From the NCBI RefSeq assembly GCF_900104675.1, contig NZ_LT629945.1, forward strand, positions 475,272-539,271: a DNA stretch of 64,000 bases, in the 5' to 3' direction. The notes under the pieces were generated by a model, which was not told the DNA's origin, did not search any database, and saw only the letters and a list, made by a program, of their open reading frames with translations. The translations under genes and the position numbers were made by a program. This stretch comes from Angelakisella massiliensis. GTDB taxonomy: Bacteria; Bacillota; Clostridia; Oscillospirales; Ruminococcaceae. This document shows, one piece after another, positions 23,927-34,410 of the stretch (position 1 is its first letter; each line of letters starts with the position of its first letter).

Positions 23927-26900
23927 ATGAGAAATTTCAAGCGATTGCTGGCAACTTTGCTGGCCGCGATAATGATGGTCACTTCCAGCGGGGTTACTGC
24001 GCTGGCAGAAGGCATTACATATGATTTCTCCACAGCATTTATAGAAAGTGACAGCAATCATCTTCCCTACGTTTCTGTTGATGAGAACGATGACTATGCA
24101 GATGGTGATGGGATTACCGGCAATCATGTTGTCACTGATGAAAAAAAAGATCACGAAAGCAGCAATGAAGGCTACATTTCCGGCAATACCGGCGGTGGTA
24201 TGGGTGCTGCCGGGCGGGGGGACGGAATCAGTATCGGCGCCTCTTTGCCGCCTGAGGAGGACCTGGCGCCTTTCCTCCTTATCCTCTGGCTTGCAGATGA
24301 AAACAGCATACACCTGGAAGCTTCTCTGGAAAATCCCGGTGAAGATACTGCTGCCGCAATAACAATTTATTTGGATGAGGCCGAAGCAGCTGCCCTTCAG
24401 CAGCCGCTCCCTCAGAATATTGACCTGCGCCATCTGGATGATGGAGGTGCAGAGCTTTGCTTTTCTCTTTCCGCCGCTTCTCCGGAGCTGTCGGAATTGG
24501 TCCGTTTTGCCCCACTCGTACCGGGATCGGCGGTTGAAGTAACTGAAGCGGATGTTTCGGTGACTTTTTCCGGGGATCAAAGTGAAACTGCCGGCTACTC
24601 TTTCACAGGGGAGCCTCTCTTCCTGGTGGCGGAGGGCAGCTGCCACTGGACCCTGGAGGCAGATTCTGAAGAGGAAGAAGTCCTGTGGACGCAGGATGAT
24701 CCTCAGGATATGCACTTTACGGTCTCCCTGAATCCTGCTGAAAGCGAAGATCCTCTTCCGGCTCAGAGCCAGGTGATGGACATCGCCCTTACCCTGCCCC
24801 AGCCTTTTGCTTTTGTGGAAGGGGAGCCTGTCTGGGACGAGACTCTCCAGCAGATCACTCTCAACGGCACACCCGCCGCATTTTTATCCGGCTTTCATGA
24901 AAAGGAAAACGTTACTGTTACCGGACTTTCTCTGTCCGGAGAAGTCTTGTCCTTTACGGTAGAACGTACAGCCGCAGAAGGTGAATCTCTGTCTCCGGCG
25001 GAGCTTTCCCTGACCGTCTATGGCGGCGCGGTAACGGTTAAGCGGCCGGAGCCTGCCATCATGACCTTTGCCTTTGCCGGTCCGGCACAGGCAGGCCCAT
25101 TGAGCGAAACCGTCCAGATGCGCCTGGACGCCCGCCTTACCTCCATTCCCTTTGCAGGCGAAACCTTTGCCGGGGAGACGGCCGGGACCGCCAGCCTTTC
25201 CCTCCGGGCTGCGGGAGATATCGAGACGGAAGCCTGGGAAAGTGCACTGAGCGGCAAATTTTTCTGGTGTGACGGCTATGAACGGCAGTTCCGTCCAGCC
25301 GCATATCCTGACCCCGTGCTGCAGTTCAGAGAAACGGACCAAGACGGCAATCCGTTGAGCCAGGATTGGGCTGTACCCACACAAGCGCAGCTGGATGCCA
25401 TGAACATGGAGCAGCTTCCGGTGGTAACGGTTTCCGATACCATGGGGCAGTCCTCCGGGATGTGGTCGGTACCTGCCAAAACGCTGCCCACTCAGGTTAC
25501 CACCACCGATATCTTCGGTGACAAAACCACCCGGTATTACCAATGGCGGGTGGTTCCTGCAGAGGATATCCCAAACTATATGCTGCTGGAAGTGACCGAA
25601 GAGAACAAGGATGAGTACCCTACCGTCAGCGAAACCGGCTGGTACTATATGCTCCTGGATACCTATAGTTTTGATATCACCGTCCGCTGGGGTTCCCGGG
25701 GAGAAGAAGGCGGCCAGGCTGGAATTTCCAACGCTATACTTGAATGCCTGAATCTTGCGGTAGTGGCCGGTGCCAAACCGCAGACAATCCGCTTGGATGA
25801 TCTGTCTCAGGTGGATCAGGTAGTGATTACCCCGGATTCGGGAGAACATCCCAATCACGCTGTTTTTTCCATCATCGACATTCCCAAATACAACATTGAC
25901 AACACCCTGATTTCTTATACGGTGGAACCTTATGAGGGGCACGATGAAAAGCTGGACCATACGGAACTGCCCAGTTTGTCCGAGGACGAGTGGTATTCCG
26001 TTACCTACGACAACACCGGCACCAGCCACGGAAGTGTGACAGACAAGGTACATGATGGCGGCCACATCTATTTTACTCTTTCTGGTACAACCGAGTTTTC
26101 TGCCCAGAAAGTCTGGCTGGACGGCGGAGATCGGGAAAACCGCCCTGGTAACAGTGTTTTTCAGTTGTGGCGTTACCGAGAGGGACAGCCTTATACCAGT
26201 GCTGCCCCGGTGCGGGACAAGAATGGAAAGATTCTGGAAATGGCCGTGTCTACAGACGAAGATCAAATGGATATTGATTTCTCCCAGCTAAGCAATAACG
26301 ATGGCGGAGAATCTGATCCCCTGCCCAAGTACGACTCGGAAGGTTACCGGTATATCTATGTGGTTCGGGAATATCTGGAAGGCGAAAACGCCGGAAACTA
26401 CGAGCAGGTGTTCGGCGATGTAAAGAAGGACGACGCAACCGGCACCGTAACCTATACCGACCAGGTACCACCAACTGAAACCGAGCTGCCGGAAGAAACG
26501 ATCCGTACCACAGCTTCCCGTGGAAATGACAATACCTTTGTATACGATAGCGGCACCCTTTCCAACCGGCGCAAGGGAACCACCAACGCCACCGCTGTCA
26601 AGAGCTGGGAAGCAGCGGCATTCCAAGCTCAGCTCAATGACGTGCGGGTGGAGTTTACCCTGCAGGTCCGTCCAAAAGGAGAAAGCACCGACGACCCGGA
26701 AAACGGATGGGAAACGGTGCTGGACAGCGACGGAAAACCCATACAGATCGAAATGGAGAACTTTACTGCGGAAGATCTGGTGGAACGCAGTGAAACCCGG
26801 TCTGCTTCCAAATACGGTCCCTTTGGCCGGGAAATGGAATACCGCTGGGTGGAGTCTGGTGTTTACCAAAAGAACGCAGATGGCGTCTATGGAGAAAACC

Positions 26901-29900
26901 TGCTGAAAAACGGCGTCTTTACGCTGCAGCAGGGGGGCCGGAAAATCCTTTACCGCAGCGAAAGTACCGTCTGCCAGGAGGAAGATGGCAGCTGGGTGAC
27001 CCGGCTGGAAAACTCCATTGCCAACACCATTACTTACCATGTGGAAAAAAGATGGCATCAGAGCCTCAATCCCCAAGAGATTACCCTCCAGCTCTATGTA
27101 ATGGGCGCGGATGGGACGGTAGGCAAACCTCTGTGTGAGTTTACCATGGACGGAACCGCGGACGGTACCCCCACCACTGTGACCATAGACGGCTTCGGCT
27201 CCTTCACGGTGCAGGAGGGGGAAAACGGGACCCCCGAAGATGGCAGCGACATCGGTCATATTTGGGCAGCGGATCTTCGTGATCTGCCCCAGTATGACAG
27301 CAGCGGGCGGCTCTATGAGTATGTGCTGCTGGAAAAGGTGGACGAAGACTCCGGCCGCATTCCTCAATCCCAAACCACTAAGGACGAGGATGGAAATTAC
27401 ACTACCGTGCTCACCAACGGCCCCGGCGAGGGCAACCAGATCCTGGTGCGCAAGTCCTGGATCGACGATGGAGACTCCCTCCATCGGGAATCGGTCACCA
27501 TCGGCGTTTATCACAGAACCCAAACCGACCCTGAGACCCAAAAGCCTCTGAGAATCAGCGAAGTCACCCTGGAAAGTGGGATCTGGCTGAAAGAGGTGGG
27601 GATTGGCAGTTATACACCTGATGAAGTTTTCCTGGTGGAAGAAAAAATAGGCGGGAAAGAATTGGACTATGCCGCCCGTCTGGAAAACAGCCAGTCATCC
27701 CACTACGCGGAAGGAACTAATCATATCTATGAGGTCACCTACTCTGAAAAAGAGGAACTGGCAGGCGCCTCCTGCTACACGGTAACCAACCGACGTCTGG
27801 GGCATATCAACATCGTAGCCACCAAGTACTGGAACGATGGCGGGAACAACGGCCAGCGTATTGAGGACGCCCTGGAGGCTATCCCCCAGACCGAACGCCC
27901 CCGGCTGGTGCTGCGGCTGCAGTTTGCCAACCAGCTGGCCCAATATGACATTCGCCGCGCCGCCGAAGGCTATGACGAGATTTCCCTGGGGGGAGACTAC
28001 ATCCCCGTGCGGGACAACGGCGGAGATCCGGATGCTGAGAATGGCGGGGATTTCTCTACCATTCTGCGGGATTTGGAATATGGAGCAAATGATACGGAGT
28101 ATTACTTCTCTGGGCTGCCCAAGTATGACACAGAAGGCCGTGTGGCCCACTATACCATAGCGGAAATCTGGGTTGACAGCAGCGGCCAGGAGGTTTCTCT
28201 GACAAAACTGGCGGAAAAGAGCGCTCATACACAGGCATGGCAGAATCTGCTGGATGTCTGGAAAGAGTACACCACCTCCATCAAGCAGACAGATTACTCT
28301 GTAGAGGAGCATCACGACCGGGATACCCAGTCCATGTCGGTCACCAATTCCCGGGTGGGGTCTAAAGAGATCAGCTGGCACAAGCAGTGGCAGGATGCCT
28401 ACGCCTATGAACAGGGTGTCCGTCCCGACCTCTATCTGGATCTTTACCGGTACACCTCCAATCCGGATACCGCGCAGAAGCTCACCCTTTACCGGTCCAA
28501 CTACCGCTGGCGGCCGGTGGCATCGGAAGAAGAGGATCCTGATGGTCTTTACGATGAGAAATGGCACTGGCACGCCGTATTCAGCGGCCTGGACAAATAC
28601 GATGATGATGGCTATGAGTATACCTACTACGCCATCGAGCATACCTCGGTAAACGCCAGCGACTTTGATTATCTCCCGGCCCAGTACAAAAAAACAGCCG
28701 ATGGCGCAACCGGAACAGAACCCCTCGGAACCGTTGACGCGCCGCTGGACAACTCCGCCGTGGAAAGCGGCTGGATGATCGAGCTTACCGCAGAGTGCGC
28801 CTGCAACCAGCAGGATATCGGCAAATATCTGCTGCGGGAAGAGGGCACCTTCCTCAACGCCCTCAGCGGCGAAGCCCTCATTCAGGGAGACAAGATCTGG
28901 ACCGGTCTGCCCACCGGTTACGATCGTGAAAATGATCTTCCCGGCGTCACCTTTACGGTGCAGCAAAAACTGCGCGGAGTGGTGACAAACGAAAAGATCG
29001 CCACCCTCACCATCACCTCTGAGGACTGGGAAAAGCTGCAGGCCTCGGGACGGTACAAATTCACCATTCAGTATCAAGGGAGCAATGTGGTTCATATCAC
29101 CGGAGAGGGAGATCAACAGCAGATTGCCTTCCACCCTGAAGGAGATCCTCAAAACTGGAAGCCTCTGTCCAAGTACGATGAAACCAATGGCAATCTCTAT
29201 GAGTATACCCTCAGTGAGAGTGTTCAGTTCATCGGTGAGGGAGCGCCCGCGGATGAAGTGGTGTTTGTAAAGGACGGGAGCGGGTTCTCCTTTATCAACC
29301 AGTATATTTCCAAACAGAACCTTACCCCCTTTACGGTGAAAAAGCACCTGTATCTGCCCAAGGATGAAAATGGAGCGTATGTTTTTCCCGGAGTGACCTT
29401 CCAACTGAGCCGGACCTATATCAAAAATGACGGAATCACTGTTTCCGCCCCTGAGATCCTGGGGACCGTCTCCTGGAAATCCCAGGATGTCAAGAAGGCC
29501 TGGGAGAGCATGACCGATGAGGATGAACAAAAGCAGAATGGCTATGTCACCGGCACCATTTCCTTCGGGGACCAGGAGATCTACGCTCCCAACGGCAGCC
29601 GTTACACCTATACCGTCACAGAAGTAAAGGATAACCTGGCCGGCTTTGACACCTGGGCGGCGGCAGGGGAACTCTCTGCGGCCAATGTGATGACGGATGC
29701 AAACAAACATGACCCAACAGCGGAAGGTTCCCCGGCAGAGCCACAGGTGACGGGCATCACACTGCAGGCCCTCCCAGAGGGTCAGCAGGCCCCCATTTAC
29801 GCCACCTTTGCCAACCAGCGTACGGAAATCCAGCAAACCCTTACGGCAATTCAGGGCACCAAGATCTGGAAGGATTTTGGCAATCATTTCGGGCTGCGGG

Positions 29901-32900
29901 CGGAAGACTTCACATCTCAGTCAAGCGATAAAGGCGGCAGCGCCATTACGCTTACCCTGTCCCGCTACGCCAAAACGCAGCCGGGGCAGAACAACGCCAT
30001 CGATCTGGAGCCGGTGACCGCTACCTTCCAGGGCGACTGGTATGAGGATGGGGTGAAAGACCCAACCACCGATAACAAAACCCTGTATTCGACCTGGTAC
30101 TACTCCTTCGTTTCTCAGGCAGATGACCAGGTCCTGGAGAAGTACGCCCCCAATGGTATGCCCTGGATCTATGTGGTGGAAGAAACCCTCACAGGCGACC
30201 TGACAAACTACGATGTGGAAAAGGGCAGAGTGGAGCTGTCCGCTCAAAACGCTGTGCCGGAAGACGGTACCCTTACCCTCACCCTGCCGGAACTTGTCAA
30301 CTCTCTGGAACGCACGGTCACCTATTCCAAGAACTGGGTGGACAAAAACGGCCAGCCCATCACCGAGGATGTCCTGGGCTACCCTGTGGAGGTCACCTTC
30401 CGGCTGGATGTGGCAGAATACACCCGCGAACCCACAGGAGAAACCGACCAGAACGGAAAGCCTGTGTACAGCTACGACATTGTCGGCGGAAATAATGGCT
30501 GGCAAACTGCTTCCAACTACTTTGACCCCAAAAATGGAAACATCGCTCAAGAGGCCTACAATGCCATTTTTGGAGGCTCTGCCCCACCCTTCAGCCAGGT
30601 CTTGGAGGGACATTTGGGGGATGCGGCGGTATGGGGTGTAGAGTTCGACGGTCCCACCAAGCTGCCGGTGGCTATCCGCAAAAACAGCGGCCAACACACT
30701 GGGGAGATTGTTCTGCTGACCTACCGGGTGGTGGAGACACAGATCAACAGGATCGGAGAAGACGGTACAAAGACCCCTGTTGTTTCCTTTGGTGTGGAGC
30801 CATCTGATGACGGCAAAAAATATACATACACCTATCCGGCTGGCTCTTTCTTTGAGCCGGTTTACTATCCGGATGGCTTGTCTGATGGCCCCAAAGAGTA
30901 TAACCACTCCTATACCCGCAGCCTCTGCAACACCTTGGATGAGGCCGCACTCACTGTAACAAAGCAGTGGGTGGGCGACCACCAGAACGCTTACAATACC
31001 CGCCCGGCTACCACCCGTACCGGCGGATATACCTGGCAGACCAGCCTGCTGATCCAGCGCAGTGTTTCCCCGGATCAGTCTGACAGCTGGGAACATATCT
31101 ATACAAGAAACGGCCAGCCCGCCCCCCTCATTGTTACCCTTTACGGTGACAATTCCCAGCATCGCGTAGACTTGAGTATCTCCGGGCTGCCTGTGAAAGA
31201 TGGGGAAGAAAATCCCTACACCTATCGGGTCCGGGAACTTTCGGCGGATCTCAACTGGGTGGACACCACAGATCCGGAGGTGTCTGCCGCCATCCAGGAT
31301 ATCACAGAAAAAGGCGACCAATCGTCGTTTGTCCTGGGGGCGGATGCCCACTACAACACCGCCTATACCGTGACCTATCCGCAAAATAATCCTGCAGCCG
31401 CCGTCAACACTCTGGACAGCACCAAACTGTATGCCTCCAAGGAGTGGATCCGGGACGAAAACCTGACCACCGGCGTCACCTTCCAGCTGCAGTATCAGGT
31501 TTCCGCTACCCAGTGGAGGAACCTATCCGCGCCTGCCGGAACAGTGGCTCTCAACGGCACAGCAGACACCCCTGCGGCAAATGATCCCAGCTATGAGCTG
31601 GATCCGGAGACCGCTTCTCCCTATCGCTGGATGGCTGTATGGGAGGATCTGCCCCTGCGTATACCGGGCAGCTGGCTGACAGACGAAAACAGTGTCACAA
31701 ACTACCGCATTGTGGAAACGGTGGCTGGCGGTCAAGGCGGAAACTATATCCAGACCAGCGCTGCCGAAGACTATTCAAATGGTGGTGAAACCTACACCAT
31801 CTGGAGGTTTGTCAACACCCAGAAGACCACCTATCAGGTGCAGAAAGTCTGGGCCCTGGACGCGGGTGTGAATCCGCCCAATGCGACCGTTACCCTCTAC
31901 CGCACCACCGATGAAAGTAAGATCGGCACCGGCCAGGGCGAGCTGGTGAGCGTAAGCGGCAATCCTCATACCTTCAGCGGCAGAACTCCTGCCATCAAGT
32001 CCTTTGCCAACCTGCCAAAGTATAGCGAAAACCATCAGCTTTATTACTACTACGCTTTGGAAACAAGGATCGGAACCACGGATGTGGATGTCCCTGATGA
32101 AGAGGGCTATGCAACCATCGGCACTCAGGCCAATCGTTATGACGCCTACCACAGCTGGGCGGCGGATCACACCAAGACTACGGTGCTCAACATCGGCTAT
32201 AAGGACCTTCCCATCACCAAGGTCTGGAAAGACAATGGCGATGCCTACGGCACCCGCCCGAATGATTTGGCCCTTACCCTCTACCGCACACCAGCGGGTG
32301 GCAGGGAGGAAGCGGTTACCGCAGTACAGCCTGAGTGGACCGATCATGGCGACAGTACCTGGACCCTGACCTACACCGGCCTGCCCATGGCGGACCCACA
32401 GGGCAATGTCTACACCTACCGGGTCGAGGAGGAACCAATTTCGGAAATCTCCGGAAAGGGCAGCTATGTCCCCACCGGGCCGGTATCGGAAAACGGCGGG
32501 TTCACCCTTACCAACACCCTTAACGGGGAGACTGCGCTCACTGTCACCAAAAACTGGGTGGACGGCGACAATGCGGATAAGACCCGTCCCCAGTCCATCA
32601 CGGTCACTTTGTATCAAAACGGGCAGCCAATGCCGGGTAAGACGGTGGAAATCAAGGCCCCCAATGCGCTGCAGCAGCTTTTCGGCGCCGACGGCAACCA
32701 GTGGAGCTATACCTTTACAAATCTGCCCAAATACGATGAGGACGGTATGGAGTATACCTACACGGTCACCGAGGAGCCGGTCAACGGCTACAGCTCTGCC
32801 CAAAGCGGCGCCACCTTCACCAATATGCTGCTCACCAGCGTACAGGCGGAGAAGATCTGGCCGGGAGTGGCTGAAGCAGACAAAAAGCCGGTTACTGTGA

Positions 32901-34063
32901 AACTCTACCATACCACCGCTGACAACCCCACTGAAAACGACTGGACCGAGGTGCCTGTATCTGAGGGCGGCGGCGAGAAGATCATCACAGCACCTGATTG
33001 GACCATCACCTACAGCAGCCTTGTCCGGTTTGCACCGGATGGCAGCCGCTATAAATTCAAGGTGGCGGAAACTGCAATCGACGGCAAACCGGTCACGGAC
33101 TATGACTACATCATTCAGTACGGCGAGAATGACACCTCCACAGCCGGCTTGATTGAACTGCTGGTGGCGAACATCAACCCCGGCAGCCTGACCGGCACCA
33201 AAACTTGGAAGGACAATGGAAACGTTTACAGCACCCGGCCTTCTAAACTGGAGCTGACCCTGGAGCGCACCACCGTGTGGAACAATCCCACTGAGGATGA
33301 CTGGAAGGAAGTGCCCGCAGGCGAATATACCCTCACCTGGTCCAATACCGATACTGATCAGTGGACCTATATCATTGAGGGATTCCCATCTGCCGACGGC
33401 ACAGGCAATCTGTATCTCTACCGTGTGCGTGAGGAAGCCATTGATCCTCTCCCCGGCGGCGACCACTACCAGGAAACCAGCGGCAGCAGCGGGGATTACG
33501 ATTTTACCAATACGCTGCGGGGTACGCTGGATATCCCGGTAACCAAAGTGTGGCAGGACAATGATGACGCCTTTGGCCTCCGGCCGAAGCAAATCACCCT
33601 GGAACTGTACGCAAACGGAGGTACAGATCCTGTCGAAACCGCCCAGCTGAATGCCCCCAGTCTCTTGGATCTTTTGCTGGGCGATCGTCAAAACATCTGG
33701 CGCTATACCTTTGAAGACCTGCCCAAATACGACGACAGCGGCGCCTATATCACCTATGAGGTCCGGGAGGTTCTGACAGCGGAGGACGGAGAAGTTTACC
33801 AAGTGACGGTCTATCCGGAATCGGCGGACGCTTCTGACCTGCCGGCGGAGGGATTCACCCTCACCAATACCGGCGAGGGACGTCTGCTGGTTACCAAAAC
33901 CGTCACCGGAAGCCGCGGTGACCGCAGGAAAGACTTCACCTTCACCCCTGTGTTTGTAAATGGCGCGGACGAAGAACTGACCCAAGCCTTCCCCTATGAA
34001 AAAACCTTCAGGACGGCACGGTCCAAACCGGAGAGATTGTCAGCGGCGAAAGCTTCCTGCTGA
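23927..34063 (+). CDS. Giant Cna-B repeat surface adhesin (frameshifted before its anchor)
   Basis: The main frame encodes about 3,378 residues. A signal peptide (MRNFKRLLATLLAAIMM... ALAEG, ATG at 23927) is followed by about 700 residues of unrecognised N-terminal domain. Then come about 18 Cna protein B-type modules between 26.1 and 33.9 kb. Each starts with a T-K-x-W-x-D type strand, has a K-Y-D turn, and ends with Y-x-V-T/R-E, the pattern of domains with Lys-Asn isopeptide bonds. A last LLVTKTVTGSRGDRRKDF domain follows. The frame is lost in a six-A run at 33999-34004. One extra A restores an uninterrupted protein of about 3,494 residues ending in LPQTG (see 34078). Such proteins form long stiff wall-anchored stalks for adhesion. 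A dedicated sortase follows. Confidence 0.88.
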   Translation: MRNFKRLLATLLAAIMMVTSSGVTALAEGITYDFSTAFIESDSNHLPYVSVDENDDYADGDGITGNHVVTDEKKDHESSNEGYISGNTGGGMGAAGRGDGISIGASLPPEEDLAPFLLILWLADENSIHLEASLENPGEDTAAAITIYLDEAEAAALQQPLPQNIDLRHLDDGGAELCFSLSAASPELSELVRFAPLVPGSAVEVTEADVSVTFSGDQSETAGYSFTGEPLFLVAEGSCHWTLEADSEEEEVLWTQDDPQDMHFTVSLNPAESEDPLPAQSQVMDIALTLPQPFAFVEGEPVWDETLQQITLNGTPAAFLSGFHEKENVTVTGLSLSGEVLSFTVERTAAEGESLSPAELSLTVYGGAVTVKRPEPAIMTFAFAGPAQAGPLSETVQMRLDARLTSIPFAGETFAGETAGTASLSLRAAGDIETEAWESALSGKFFWCDGYERQFRPAAYPDPVLQFRETDQDGNPLSQDWAVPTQAQLDAMNMEQLPVVTVSDTMGQSSGMWSVPAKTLPTQVTTTDIFGDKTTRYYQWRVVPAEDIPNYMLLEVTEENKDEYPTVSETGWYYMLLDTYSFDITVRWGSRGEEGGQAGISNAILECLNLAVVAGAKPQTIRLDDLSQVDQVVITPDSGEHPNHAVFSIIDIPKYNIDNTLISYTVEPYEGHDEKLDHTELPSLSEDEWYSVTYDNTGTSHGSVTDKVHDGGHIYFTLSGTTEFSAQKVWLDGGDRENRPGNSVFQLWRYREGQPYTSAAPVRDKNGKILEMAVSTDEDQMDIDFSQLSNNDGGESDPLPKYDSEGYRYIYVVREYLEGENAGNYEQVFGDVKKDDATGTVTYTDQVPPTETELPEETIRTTASRGNDNTFVYDSGTLSNRRKGTTNATAVKSWEAAAFQAQLNDVRVEFTLQVRPKGESTDDPENGWETVLDSDGKPIQIEMENFTAEDLVERSETRSASKYGPFGREMEYRWVESGVYQKNADGVYGENLLKNGVFTLQQGGRKILYRSESTVCQEEDGSWVTRLENSIANTITYHVEKRWHQSLNPQEITLQLYVMGADGTVGKPLCEFTMDGTADGTPTTVTIDGFGSFTVQEGENGTPEDGSDIGHIWAADLRDLPQYDSSGRLYEYVLLEKVDEDSGRIPQSQTTKDEDGNYTTVLTNGPGEGNQILVRKSWIDDGDSLHRESVTIGVYHRTQTDPETQKPLRISEVTLESGIWLKEVGIGSYTPDEVFLVEEKIGGKELDYAARLENSQSSHYAEGTNHIYEVTYSEKEELAGASCYTVTNRRLGHINIVATKYWNDGGNNGQRIEDALEAIPQTERPRLVLRLQFANQLAQYDIRRAAEGYDEISLGGDYIPVRDNGGDPDAENGGDFSTILRDLEYGANDTEYYFSGLPKYDTEGRVAHYTIAEIWVDSSGQEVSLTKLAEKSAHTQAWQNLLDVWKEYTTSIKQTDYSVEEHHDRDTQSMSVTNSRVGSKEISWHKQWQDAYAYEQGVRPDLYLDLYRYTSNPDTAQKLTLYRSNYRWRPVASEEEDPDGLYDEKWHWHAVFSGLDKYDDDGYEYTYYAIEHTSVNASDFDYLPAQYKKTADGATGTEPLGTVDAPLDNSAVESGWMIELTAECACNQQDIGKYLLREEGTFLNALSGEALIQGDKIWTGLPTGYDRENDLPGVTFTVQQKLRGVVTNEKIATLTITSEDWEKLQASGRYKFTIQYQGSNVVHITGEGDQQQIAFHPEGDPQNWKPLSKYDETNGNLYEYTLSESVQFIGEGAPADEVVFVKDGSGFSFINQYISKQNLTPFTVKKHLYLPKDENGAYVFPGVTFQLSRTYIKNDGITVSAPEILGTVSWKSQDVKKAWESMTDEDEQKQNGYVTGTISFGDQEIYAPNGSRYTYTVTEVKDNLAGFDTWAAAGELSAANVMTDANKHDPTAEGSPAEPQVTGITLQALPEGQQAPIYATFANQRTEIQQTLTAIQGTKIWKDFGNHFGLRAEDFTSQSSDKGGSAITLTLSRYAKTQPGQNNAIDLEPVTATFQGDWYEDGVKDPTTDNKTLYSTWYYSFVSQADDQVLEKYAPNGMPWIYVVEETLTGDLTNYDVEKGRVELSAQNAVPEDGTLTLTLPELVNSLERTVTYSKNWVDKNGQPITEDVLGYPVEVTFRLDVAEYTREPTGETDQNGKPVYSYDIVGGNNGWQTASNYFDPKNGNIAQEAYNAIFGGSAPPFSQVLEGHLGDAAVWGVEFDGPTKLPVAIRKNSGQHTGEIVLLTYRVVETQINRIGEDGTKTPVVSFGVEPSDDGKKYTYTYPAGSFFEPVYYPDGLSDGPKEYNHSYTRSLCNTLDEAALTVTKQWVGDHQNAYNTRPATTRTGGYTWQTSLLIQRSVSPDQSDSWEHIYTRNGQPAPLIVTLYGDNSQHRVDLSISGLPVKDGEENPYTYRVRELSADLNWVDTTDPEVSAAIQDITEKGDQSSFVLGADAHYNTAYTVTYPQNNPAAAVNTLDSTKLYASKEWIRDENLTTGVTFQLQYQVSATQWRNLSAPAGTVALNGTADTPAANDPSYELDPETASPYRWMAVWEDLPLRIPGSWLTDENSVTNYRIVETVAGGQGGNYIQTSAAEDYSNGGETYTIWRFVNTQKTTYQVQKVWALDAGVNPPNATVTLYRTTDESKIGTGQGELVSVSGNPHTFSGRTPAIKSFANLPKYSENHQLYYYYALETRIGTTDVDVPDEEGYATIGTQANRYDAYHSWAADHTKTTVLNIGYKDLPITKVWKDNGDAYGTRPNDLALTLYRTPAGGREEAVTAVQPEWTDHGDSTWTLTYTGLPMADPQGNVYTYRVEEEPISEISGKGSYVPTGPVSENGGFTLTNTLNGETALTVTKNWVDGDNADKTRPQSITVTLYQNGQPMPGKTVEIKAPNALQQLFGADGNQWSYTFTNLPKYDEDGMEYTYTVTEEPVNGYSSAQSGATFTNMLLTSVQAEKIWPGVAEADKKPVTVKLYHTTADNPTENDWTEVPVSEGGGEKIITAPDWTITYSSLVRFAPDGSRYKFKVAETAIDGKPVTDYDYIIQYGENDTSTAGLIELLVANINPGSLTGTKTWKDNGNVYSTRPSKLELTLERTTVWNNPTEDDWKEVPAGEYTLTWSNTDTDQWTYIIEGFPSADGTGNLYLYRVREEAIDPLPGGDHYQETSGSSGDYDFTNTLRGTLDIPVTKVWQDNDDAFGLRPKQITLELYANGGTDPVETAQLNAPSLLDLLLGDRQNIWRYTFEDLPKYDDSGAYITYEVREVLTAEDGEVYQVTVYPESADASDLPAEGFTLTNTGEGRLLVTKTVTGSRGDRRKDFTFTPVFVNGADEELTQAFPYEKTFRTARSKPERLSAAKASC

Positions 34064-34077
34064 AGGACGGCGAACGG

Positions 34078-34410
34078 ATGAAGATCGACGGTCTGCCCGG
34101 CACAACCCGCTACACCGTCACCGAAAGCGACAACTCCGGCTACCGGGTAAGCTCTTCCGGCGCTGACGGAGAGATCCTGCCCGGCGTGGAACGAACCGCC
34201 AGCTTTAACAACTACCGCGGCGGCAGCGGCGGGGGCGGCGGGTCAACCCCGGATCCCAAGCCTCAAGAAGAACCGACCCCTGATGATTCCCTCCCACAAA
34301 CAGGACAGAACTGGATGCTTCCCTTCCTGCTGGCAGCTGCGGGGGGAGCGCTGGTGGCCACCGGAACATGGATGAGCCGCCGGAAAGGGAGGAAGCATGA
34401 TGACCCATGA
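34078..34410 (+). CDS. C-terminal part of the adhesin with LPQTG wall anchor
   Basis: A 110-codon open stretch in the -1 frame relative to the adhesin body: the end of the last beta domain (GLPGTTRYTVTESDNSGY), a Gly/Ser linker, a Pro-rich spacer, LPQTG, a hydrophobic helix (WMLPFLLAAAGGALVATG) and a basic tail. The frame is open back to the A-run at 33999, so this is the displaced end of the adhesin and not a separate gene. The ATG at 34078 has no ribosome site. It overlaps the sortase start by 14 bp. Confidence 0.85.
   Translation: MKIDGLPGTTRYTVTESDNSGYRVSSSGADGEILPGVERTASFNNYRGGSGGGGGSTPDPKPQEEPTPDDSLPQTGQNWMLPFLLAAAGGALVATGTWMSRRKGRKHDDP

Noticed and set aside
27695..29887. 730-codon open frame on the minus strand opposite the adhesin, and similar long antisense frames at 31775-33985 and 29921-31384
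   Set aside because: They mirror the GC-biased codon pattern of the adhesin, lack ribosome sites and family motifs.
34078..34410. Treating the LPQTG ORF as an independent small surface protein
   Set aside because: No ribosome site or signal peptide, and the frame continues upstream into the adhesin's last domain.
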